Of a stretch of 13,876 nt of DNA, positions 6,307 through 12,806 are shown one piece after another. The translations under genes and the position numbers were made by a program. Below the pieces are notes generated by a model that saw only the letters and a list, made by a program, of their open reading frames with translations, was not told the DNA's origin and made no database searches. This stretch comes from CAZMVU01 sp964569295. Lineage in GTDB: Bacteria; Hydrogenedentota; Hydrogenedentia; Hydrogenedentales; JAGMZX01. Each line of letters opens with the position of its first letter. The first letter of the stretch is position 1. The stretch lies in NCBI GenBank assembly GCA_964569295.1, contig CAZMVU010000128.1, positions 1-13,876 of the forward strand, read 5' to 3'.

Positions 6307-8564
6307 ATACGGAAAACCCCACGCCCGCCGGACCCGCCGCAGAGATGCAACCACATATAGGTCCGGTCTTCGATATCAAGCGATTCATCTGGCTGCGCAC
6401 TCCCATGATGGTGGTTATCGCGTTGTGCCTGGCGATACCCTCCGTCATCGCGGCGTGGTTTCTGGTGCCGGTGGGGTACACGGCCACGGCCCAAATTCAG
6501 CTGCTGGCCCAAGAGCCTTACGTGTTGAGCAAGGCCTCGGACGGCACCCCGTACAACACGTATGTGAGCACTCAGGTCAACCTTATCACCGGGAATCCGG
6601 TGCTCTCCCGCGTGCTGGATGTGCCCGAAATTCGAAGTCTGCCCATTATTGCCAGGCAGGAGGATCCGCGGCAATTTCTCAAGCAAAGCGTACACGTGCA
6701 AACGAGCCGGGGAAGTGAAATCCTCGTGATCACCTGCTCCATGAAAAAAAAGGAGCCGGCCGTGCGGGTGCTCGAGGAAGTTGTGGAGGCGTATATGAAC
6801 TATGCCATGAGCGACGAGGCCTCCACCGGCAATGAGCGCCTGGCCTGGCTGACCCAGGAACGCGATGCCAGGCAACTCGAACTGGAAGCGCAACTACGCA
6901 AGATAATGGAGTTGCAGAGCACCATGGGCATTCCCATGGTGGGGCAGACCCCGTTCGAGACGGGTGAAGCGGAGTTGTACAACGAAAACCTGGCCGAGGC
7001 GGAAAAAGAACTGGAAGAAGTGCAGAAAGCGTATAAGGAAGCAAACGCACAACTTTCGTTGATTGAAGGCTTTATCGAGGAAGGTGCGCGGCGCCCCATA
7101 TTCGACTTGGGCGTGGAGGACCGTGTAGGGACCGACGCGCGGGTGTCGGCATTGCGCGGTGAGGTTGTCAGGCTTCAGGCCGAGCGCGCCAGCATGAAAG
7201 ACGTAGCGAAGGACAACCTGCCCTCGCGCAAGCTGGATGAAAAGCGGCTGGCGAATCTCCGGGAAAACCTGGCTGAAGTGGAGTTGATGGTGCGCCGGGA
7301 AGTTCTGGAGTCCATGCGCACGCAGCAGGCCCGCAACGTCGACTTGCACGAGAAGGCGGTGGGCGAAGCGCAGGAACGGGTCGATAAGAGCAAAGCAGTC
7401 GTTGAAGAATACAACGGTCGAATCGATAGCACAGTGAAACAATATGCGGAGTTGCAGGATCTGGAAAGTAAAGCCGCCGAAACACGGCGTATTCTCGAAG
7501 AAGTGGGCAACAATATCAGCAAAATCAGTGTGGAAAGCAATGCGCCTTCGCGCGTGCGCCTGATTGCTCCGGCCAGCGTGCCTGGGGGGGGGCCGGACTA
7601 CATGCCCCGGTTCATGGCGATGGCGGTTGCCCTGGTGGGTAGTGTGGGTGCGGCGGGCGCCGCGGGTATTGTCCGGGAGCTGTTGGACCAGCAGGTGCGC
7701 TCGAGCCAGGATTTGGCCCGGCTCACCGACTTGCCGGTCATTGCCACCATTCCCCATCTGGATGAAGACGCCATGCCCGAATCGGTGGAACTGGCGCGGG
7801 TCGTTGAGCAGGTTCCTCAGTCGACCATGGCCGACGCTTACCGGCGTGTGCTTGCACGGCTGCTGCACCCTGACCGTGCCCGGAACGAAGCCAAAACCCT
7901 TTTGGTAGTCAGCCCGACGCGCGGCGATGGGAAGAGTTCGCTGGCCTGTAACCTGGGCATTGCCCTGGCACGGGCGGGGCGCCGTGTGCTCCTTGTGGAT
8001 GTTTGCTACCGCCGCTCGAGCATTGAGGAGAATTTTGGGCTGACTCCGGACGAGGGGCTTTCTGAAATCCTGGGCCTGCGAACCACCACGACACAACCCA
8101 TCCGCGCCACGGGCGTGCGGCGGTTGTATGTGTTGGGCCCGGGACTCTCGACCGAGGACCTGCCGGGCCGGCTGGCATCGCGCAAGATGGGGGAATTTCT
8201 GGAACAGGTGGGCGAACAGGTCGACCACATCATCGTGGATACCCAGCCCTGGCTCATTATGGCGGATGCCCGGCTGATCACCCCCATTGTGGGCAATGTG
8301 CTTGTGGCGGTGGGTGCGCGTGTATCCACCCTGGGTATGGTGCGCCGGTGCCTGCAGGAACTGCGCGAGGTCGACGCAAACGTGATCGGCCTGGTGCTGA
8401 ATGGGGTGCGCCGGACCGTGGGCGGCTACATGAAGGAAAACCAGAACATCTATTACGGCTATGGCCATGAGTCCAGCAACGGCCATTCGAACGGAAAGCT
8501 CAACGCAAGCGTTGCGGCGAAGGCGGCGGCCGAGCCCTCGGAAGCCCCGCACGAGGTCAACTAA
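6303..8564 (+). CDS. Wzc-like polysaccharide co-polymerase with BY-kinase-type ATPase domain
   Basis: This 753-residue inner-membrane protein sets chain length and couples synthesis to export, working with the lipoprotein encoded just before it. It has a Wzz-type N-terminus with a membrane helix at about 35-56. A long, charged periplasmic coiled coil (about 170-400) follows. A PGGGPDYMP segment and second helix (about 427-458) lead to a cytoplasmic P-loop domain with Walker A SPTRGDGKSS (537-546), A' VLLVDVCYRR (562-571) and Walker B HIIVDTQP (642-649). In typical BY-kinases A' reads VDADLRRP; only the Asp and the RR remain, and the ExxRxxR oligomerisation motif is reduced to DAYRRVLAR (511-519). 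The C-terminal Tyr cluster is short (YYGYG, 717-721) and followed by a non-Tyr tail. Kinase activity is therefore possible but uncertain. The ATGA overlap with the preceding gene implies translational coupling. Confidence 0.93.
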   Translation: MNTENPTPAGPAAEMQPHIGPVFDIKRFIWLRTPMMVVIALCLAIPSVIAAWFLVPVGYTATAQIQLLAQEPYVLSKASDGTPYNTYVSTQVNLITGNPVLSRVLDVPEIRSLPIIARQEDPRQFLKQSVHVQTSRGSEILVITCSMKKKEPAVRVLEEVVEAYMNYAMSDEASTGNERLAWLTQERDARQLELEAQLRKIMELQSTMGIPMVGQTPFETGEAELYNENLAEAEKELEEVQKAYKEANAQLSLIEGFIEEGARRPIFDLGVEDRVGTDARVSALRGEVVRLQAERASMKDVAKDNLPSRKLDEKRLANLRENLAEVELMVRREVLESMRTQQARNVDLHEKAVGEAQERVDKSKAVVEEYNGRIDSTVKQYAELQDLESKAAETRRILEEVGNNISKISVESNAPSRVRLIAPASVPGGGPDYMPRFMAMAVALVGSVGAAGAAGIVRELLDQQVRSSQDLARLTDLPVIATIPHLDEDAMPESVELARVVEQVPQSTMADAYRRVLARLLHPDRARNEAKTLLVVSPTRGDGKSSLACNLGIALARAGRRVLLVDVCYRRSSIEENFGLTPDEGLSEILGLRTTTTQPIRATGVRRLYVLGPGLSTEDLPGRLASRKMGEFLEQVGEQVDHIIVDTQPWLIMADARLITPIVGNVLVAVGARVSTLGMVRRCLQELREVDANVIGLVLNGVRRTVGGYMKENQNIYYGYGHESSNGHSNGKLNASVAAKAAAEPSEAPHEVN

Positions 8565-11150
8565 ATGCCGCTCAGCCCCATAGCGAAACTCGTGGCGCGG
8601 GTGCTGCTCGACTTGCTGTGCCTGTTCGCCGCGTATTCGTTTACCGTGTGGCTCGCCACGCGGCCGGGTGAATACTGGTCCGGGGAGATGTGGAAGCACG
8701 CTGTCTACTACATCGTTTTTGCGGGCATTTGGTGCGGAACCACCTTCGACCAGCATCTCTACGTGTCGCGGCGGGGGGAGTCGCTTACGGCAGTCCTGTT
8801 CTCGATTACAAAGGTGGCGTTCATCACGATCATCTTCAGTGGCTTTCTGCTCGCGCTGGGGCTGCGCAGTGCCTATAGCCGCCCGTTCTTTGTGGTGTTT
8901 GCGTTGGGTGCCCTGGCCATCATGCTGTGCGTGGTTTTGATTAGCCGCCCGGGAATCCAGGCACTTCGCCGGCGCTACAGTGAGTGCCGGGTATTGTTTG
9001 TCGGGGTGGACGAACGGGTGTTGGCCCTGGTACGCGCTTTCCAATCGAGCGACCACCGGCTGTATCACCTCGTTGGTTTTCTGGAGGAGGCGCCCGAACG
9101 CGGCGACGCGCTGGCCCGAATGGGCGTGCCCCATCTGGGCAAAGCCTGTGACCTGGAACAACTGCTCGTGGGGCGCATGATCGACGAGGTATATCTGGCC
9201 CTGCCCCTGGGAGAGCACTACGAGGAAGTGGAACGGGTCGCCCATCTCTGTGAAACGATTGGTGTGCCCGTGCGGCTTGTGGGCGACATGTTTCCCGTGA
9301 AGCTTTCGGTGTGTGACTTTGGGCGCATCGACGATATCCCCCTGCTTTCTTTGATGACGCGGCCTCCCTATCTCCGCGGCATTCAGCTGCGCAGGGTCAC
9401 CGAAATGGCCACGGCGCTTCTGCTGCTGCTGGCGCTCGCCCCGCTGATGCTCGCTATTGCCATTGGTATTAAGATCACGTCACCGGGACCGGTATGCATC
9501 CGGTGTTCCCAGCCCGGCGACGGTGAACGTGCCCCGAGACTTTGGGCATTTCGCACGCACCGGCCCGGGACCAGCGAACCGACCGGCTTCGGGCGCTTCC
9601 TGCGCAAGCATGGCCTGGATGAGCTGCCGCGCCTGTTGAATGTGCTTCTGGGGCAGGCCACCTACACGGGAACGCCCCTTTGCCCGGGCGAGGCGAAAGA
9701 CGGACAGCGAGCCGGCAAGGCCAACGCGTGGACCCACCTGAAGCCCCGGCTCACCCCCACCCTGACCTTGGCGGGTCTCGATGCCTGCTGTATCGCGCTG
9801 GCCTACGTGGCGTCCATACGCATGGCGGCGGTCACGCCTGACTTGACCGCCCTCTACATGTGGAATTATCTGCCCTTTGCCATCGTGCTGCTGCTTGTAT
9901 GGTATGCCGCGGCCGTGGAGTGGCGCCTCTGGCGTTGGCGGTCGGTCGAGCCGTTGGCGCCGGCGGCCTTCGGGCTGTCGAAGGCCGTGGGCAATGCGGC
10001 CGTCGTAAGCGGCTTTCTGCTGGCGGTTGCCATTCCCGGCGCCCGGTCGACACGGCTGTTCCTGCTCACCTTCTTCTGCCTCTCTTTCGTTGGCCTGCTC
10101 CTGCTGCGCGCCGGCATGCGCCTGATGACGCGCATTTCCTTCCGGATGGGCTATCGCCTGCGCCGGGTCGTTATCGTGGGGGCGAACGAACGCTCGGCGG
10201 AGCTCATTCAGGCTTTGGGGCCCCCGCAACGCTTTGGCTACCACGTGGTCGGCATGGTCGATGACACGGTTGCGCCGGGTCCTAGGACTGCATTGAAGGA
10301 CACGCCCCTCCTGGGGGCCCTCGACGACCTCGATCCGGTCCTCAAAACGTATCAAATTCACGAGACCTTTGTGACCCTTCCCGTGCGCTCTCAGTTCGAG
10401 CAAATCAAAGCGGTGGTGGACCTCTGTGAGCGGGAGCGCATGGCGGTGCATGTGCTTGGCAAGGTGTTGCCCTTGAGTATTGCGAAGTGCCGGACCGTAT
10501 TTGTGGAAGACAGGCCGCTCATCTCGCTGACGAGCACACCGGAAACCTACGCCTGGCAGGCAATCAAGCGCCTCATCGATTTCGTGTGCGCCACGATGCT
10601 CATCCTGATGTTCGCCCCGCTGTTCGTGCTTATCGCCGTACTTATTAAGCTCGATTCCAAGGGGCCTGTGTTCTTCGTGCAGGATCGGGTGGGAAAGAAC
10701 CACCGGCTGTTCAAGATGATTAAGTTTCGCTCCATGGTGTCAAACGCGGAAGACCTCAAGCAGAGCCTCATGCATCTGAACGAGGCCGAGGGACCCGTGT
10801 TCAAGATTCGGCAGGACCCGCGCGTGACACCGCTCGGGCACTTCCTGCGGAAATACAGCCTCGATGAGCTGCCGCAGCTGTTCAACGTCTGGCTGGGGCA
10901 CATGAGCCTGGTCGGGCCGCGCCCGCTCATGCCGCATGAAGTCGCGAAATTCGCCTGGTTCGAGCGGCGCCGCCTCAGCGTGAAACCCGGCATGACCGGC
11001 CCCTGGCAAGTGAGCGGCCGCAGCGACGTATCCTTCGACGAGTGGGTCGCCATGGACCTCGCGTATATCGACTCATGGACCTTCTGGGCCGACTTCCGCA
11101 TCCTGCTGAAGACCTTCAATGCCGTCCTATCCGGACGCGGCGCGGCCTAG
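8565..11150 (+). CDS. Tandem-duplicated polyprenyl glycosylphosphotransferase (first copy degenerate)
   Basis: At 861 residues this is nearly twice the usual length of a WbaP-like enzyme, because the whole architecture occurs twice. Copy 1 (about 1-395) has N-terminal membrane helices, a nucleotide-binding-like domain (CRVLFVGVDER near 141-151) and a sugar-transferase domain. Copy 2 (about 396-861) repeats this order (VVIVGANER near 535-543). Matching landmarks are RIDDIPLLSL (254-263) and VEDRPLISL (647-655). Copy 2 is intact: FKMIKFRSM (715-723), catalytic LDELPQL with Asp767/Glu768, SLVGPRP, KPGMTGPWQVSGRS. Copy 1 keeps LDELPRL (Asp352/Glu353) but has WAFRTHRP for KFRSM and TYTGTPL for SLVGPRP, and lacks the KPGMTG segment entirely where copy 2 begins. 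Copy 2 should transfer a sugar phosphate from a nucleotide sugar to undecaprenyl phosphate; copy 1 is probably structural or regulatory. The ATG follows the previous stop directly, with GAGG eight bases upstream inside that gene. Confidence 0.95.
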   Translation: MPLSPIAKLVARVLLDLLCLFAAYSFTVWLATRPGEYWSGEMWKHAVYYIVFAGIWCGTTFDQHLYVSRRGESLTAVLFSITKVAFITIIFSGFLLALGLRSAYSRPFFVVFALGALAIMLCVVLISRPGIQALRRRYSECRVLFVGVDERVLALVRAFQSSDHRLYHLVGFLEEAPERGDALARMGVPHLGKACDLEQLLVGRMIDEVYLALPLGEHYEEVERVAHLCETIGVPVRLVGDMFPVKLSVCDFGRIDDIPLLSLMTRPPYLRGIQLRRVTEMATALLLLLALAPLMLAIAIGIKITSPGPVCIRCSQPGDGERAPRLWAFRTHRPGTSEPTGFGRFLRKHGLDELPRLLNVLLGQATYTGTPLCPGEAKDGQRAGKANAWTHLKPRLTPTLTLAGLDACCIALAYVASIRMAAVTPDLTALYMWNYLPFAIVLLLVWYAAAVEWRLWRWRSVEPLAPAAFGLSKAVGNAAVVSGFLLAVAIPGARSTRLFLLTFFCLSFVGLLLLRAGMRLMTRISFRMGYRLRRVVIVGANERSAELIQALGPPQRFGYHVVGMVDDTVAPGPRTALKDTPLLGALDDLDPVLKTYQIHETFVTLPVRSQFEQIKAVVDLCERERMAVHVLGKVLPLSIAKCRTVFVEDRPLISLTSTPETYAWQAIKRLIDFVCATMLILMFAPLFVLIAVLIKLDSKGPVFFVQDRVGKNHRLFKMIKFRSMVSNAEDLKQSLMHLNEAEGPVFKIRQDPRVTPLGHFLRKYSLDELPQLFNVWLGHMSLVGPRPLMPHEVAKFAWFERRRLSVKPGMTGPWQVSGRSDVSFDEWVAMDLAYIDSWTFWADFRILLKTFNAVLSGRGAA

Positions 11151-11168
11151 GGAGCGCGAAGAAGATGC

Positions 11169-11345
11169 AACCGTTGATGACGCCAATGAACGCAGATAGA
11201 AGAAACAAACTTTGTCAACCGCAGATGACGCAGATTAACGCAGATAACGCACCTTCTTTCATCTGCGTATATCCGCGCTATCCGCGGTCAAACTCTTCTT
11301 CTTTATCTTCTTTCCCCATCTGTGCCCATCTGCGCTATCCGCGGT
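11169..11345. repeat. Two-tier palindromic CGCAGAT repeat, block A
   Basis: Two left arms (11169-11197, 11217-11245) built of ACCG and CGCAGAT heptamers every 9-10 bp face two right arms (11261-11288, 11318-11345) built of ATCTGCG/ATCCGCG and CGGT. The inner arms pair with each other, and so do the outer arms, with a few mismatches. The block begins 18 bp after the glycosylphosphotransferase stop and could serve as its terminator. It is nearly a direct repeat of block C, which lies beyond the GxxExxY genes. Confidence 0.85.
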
Positions 11346-11370
11346 TGACTTCCCGTTCCGGAAATCTTCT

Positions 11371-11817
11371 ATGCAAGGTTGCAGTGCGATGACGGCCAAC
11401 AGCGACTACATCCACAAGGACCTCAGCGGGAAGGTTATTGGCGCGGCCATGACCGTGCTGAACACGCTCAAGCCCGGCCTGGACGAGAAACTTTACGAGA
11501 ATGCGCTGGTCATCGAACTGGAGAAGCAAGGCCACGAGGTCGAGCAGCAGTGCCGGTTCCCGGTCCACTACGACGGGTACCCCATCGGCACGCTGGTCCC
11601 CGACCTGCTAATCGACGGCGCGCTCATCGCGGACCCGAAAGTGGTGACTGATTTCAATGATGATCACATCGCGCAGATGCTGGGCTATCTGGCCATCTCT
11701 GGACTCGAACTGGCCCTGTTGCTGAACTTCAAGCATGCGCGCCTGAAGTGGAAGCGCGTGGTGAGAAGCAAGGATTGGCATGGACCAACCGCGGATGGCG
11801 CAAATGAACGCAGATAG
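11371..11817 (+). CDS. GxxExxY protein (PDDEXK_3 nuclease-like), copy 1
   Basis: This 148-residue protein belongs to the GxxExxY family, which has a predicted PD-(D/E)XK nuclease fold and unknown function. The signature is GLDEKLY (36-42). The nuclease-like core follows: PDLLIDG (77-83) with Asp78, ADPK (87-90), where the usual ElK is D-P-K, then QMLGYL (102-107) and NF...LKWKRVV (119-131). All expected acidic/Lys positions are therefore filled, with Asp for Glu. The last ten codons and the TAG stop lie inside the downstream palindromic repeat, so the tail TADGANERR is repeat-encoded. The start is uncertain: ATG at 11371, or at 11389 (residue 7); neither has a strong ribosome binding site. 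The neighbouring genes are unrelated to it, and the family often sits in such repeats, so I read it as part of a separate element. Confidence 0.85.
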   Translation: MQGCSAMTANSDYIHKDLSGKVIGAAMTVLNTLKPGLDEKLYENALVIELEKQGHEVEQQCRFPVHYDGYPIGTLVPDLLIDGALIADPKVVTDFNDDHIAQMLGYLAISGLELALLLNFKHARLKWKRVVRSKDWHGPTADGANERR

Positions 11818-11957
11818 AAAAAACGGAACTCATCAACCGCAGATGACGCAGATTAACGCAGATAATGAACCTTCTTTCATCTGCGAATATCCGCGCTATC
11901 CACGGTCCAAAACTCTTTCCCCTTTCTTCATCAGCGCACATCCGCGCTATCCGCGGT
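11787..11957. repeat. Palindromic CGCAGAT repeat, block B, cut by the gap
   Basis: Left arms lie at 11787-11815 and 11835-11863, right arms at 11879-11906 and 11934-11957, after which the Ns begin. It is identical to the first part of block C. The first left arm overlaps the 3' end of the GxxExxY gene. Confidence 0.85.
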
Positions 11958-12057
11958 NNNNNNNNNNNNNNNNNNNNNNNNNNNNNNNNNNNNNNNNNNN
12001 NNNNNNNNNNNNNNNNNNNNNNNNNNNNNNNNNNNNNNNNNNNNNNNNNNNNNNNNN
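11958..12057. other. Assembly gap of exactly 100 N
   Basis: A round 100-N run is the usual placeholder for a scaffold gap of unknown size. The 55 bases before it (11903-11957) are identical to the 55 bases after it (12058-12112). The two contigs may therefore simply overlap there; protein frames read through the Ns are meaningless. Confidence 0.97.
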
Positions 12058-12112
12058 CGGTCCAAAACTCTTTCCCCTTTCTTCATCAGCGCACATCCGC
12101 GCTATCCGCGGT
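12058..12112. repeat. Repeat fragment after the gap (copy of block B end)
   Basis: These 55 bases repeat the last 55 bases before the gap and contain one right arm ending in CGCGGT. They are followed directly by the leader of the second GxxExxY gene. Confidence 0.9.
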
Positions 12113-12137
12113 TGACTTCCCGTTCCGGAAATCTTCT

Positions 12138-12584
12138 ATGCAAGGTTGCAGTGCGATGACGGCCAACAGCGACTACATCCACAAGGACCTCAGCGGGAAG
12201 GTTATTGGCGCGGCCATGACCGTGCTGAACACGCTCAAGCCCGGCCTGGACGAGAAACTTTACGAGAATGCGCTGGTCATCGAACTGGAGAAGCAAGGCC
12301 ACGAGGTCGAGCAGCAGTGCCGGTTCCCGGTCCACTACGACGGGTACCCCATCGGCACGCTGGTCCCCGACCTGCTAATCGACGGCGCGCTCATCGCGGA
12401 CCCGAAAGTGGTGACTGATTTCAATGATGATCACATCGCGCAGATGCTGGGCTATCTGGCCATCTCTGGACTCGAACTGGCCCTGTTGCTGAACTTCAAG
12501 CATGCGCGCCTGAAGTGGAAGCGCGTGGTGAGAAGCAAGGATTGGCATGGACCAACCGCGGATGGCGCAAATGAACGCAGATAG
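12138..12584 (+). CDS. GxxExxY protein (PDDEXK_3 nuclease-like), copy 2
   Basis: This gene is identical to the 11371-11817 gene along its whole length and in its immediate upstream bases, 767 bp further on. Its features are the same: GLDEKLY, PD, DPK in place of ExK, QMLGYL, NF, and a repeat-encoded C-terminus. Complete identity means the duplication is very recent, is maintained by recombination, or was created by scaffolding. A start at 12138 is chosen to match copy 1; the longer frame beginning at 11865 crosses the Ns and should be ignored. Confidence 0.8.
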   Translation: MQGCSAMTANSDYIHKDLSGKVIGAAMTVLNTLKPGLDEKLYENALVIELEKQGHEVEQQCRFPVHYDGYPIGTLVPDLLIDGALIADPKVVTDFNDDHIAQMLGYLAISGLELALLLNFKHARLKWKRVVRSKDWHGPTADGANERR

Positions 12585-12782
12585 AAAAAACGGAACTCAT
12601 CAACCGCAGATGACGCAGATTAACGCAGATAATGAACCTTCTTTCATCTGCGAATATCCGCGCTATCCACGGTCCAAAACTCTTTCCCCTTTCTTCATCA
12701 GCGCACATCCGCGCTATCCGCGGTCAAACTCTTCTTCTTTATCTTCTTTCCCCATCTGTGCCCATCTGCGTTATCAGCGGTT
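12554..12782. repeat. Palindromic CGCAGAT repeat, block C
   Basis: Left arms lie at 12554-12582 and 12602-12630. Three right arms follow, at 12646-12673, 12701-12724 and 12754-12782. Relative to block A it has one extra right-arm unit of about 50 bp (around 12674-12724); otherwise spacers such as CAAACTCTTCTTC and TTTCCCCATCTGTG are shared. It ends 24 bp before the phosphodiesterase start codon, so any promoter for that gene would lie in or beyond the repeat. Confidence 0.85.
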
Positions 12783-12806
12783 CACTCTCTTTTCGAAAGG
12801 CCTTTC

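Larger units (their letters stand above)
11332..12724. repeat. 626-bp perfect direct duplication (11332-11957 and 12099-12724)
   Basis: Bases 11332-11957 recur without a visible mismatch at 12099-12724. Each copy carries one GxxExxY gene plus the following palindromic block. Both ends of the unit are the same 14 bases, GCGCTATCCGCGGT, which belong to right arms of the repeat. This suggests duplication by recombination between repeat arms. The 100-N gap lies between the copies, so the true copy number is not established. Confidence 0.85.

Noticed and set aside
6894..9245. Minus-strand open frame of 783 residues
   Set aside because: It lies antisense across two clearly functional genes, is rich in His/Arg/Gln and has no recognisable domain; it is a codon-register shadow in GC-rich DNA.
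11865..12584. 239-residue frame running through the Ns into the second GxxExxY gene
   Set aside because: The N-terminal part is translated repeat and gap placeholder; the real gene starts at 12138 by identity with copy 1.
11169..12782. CRISPR array interpretation of the repeats
   Set aside because: The units are short heptamers in opposing palindromic arms with conserved spacers, not identical 25-37 bp direct repeats with unique spacers, and no cas genes are present.
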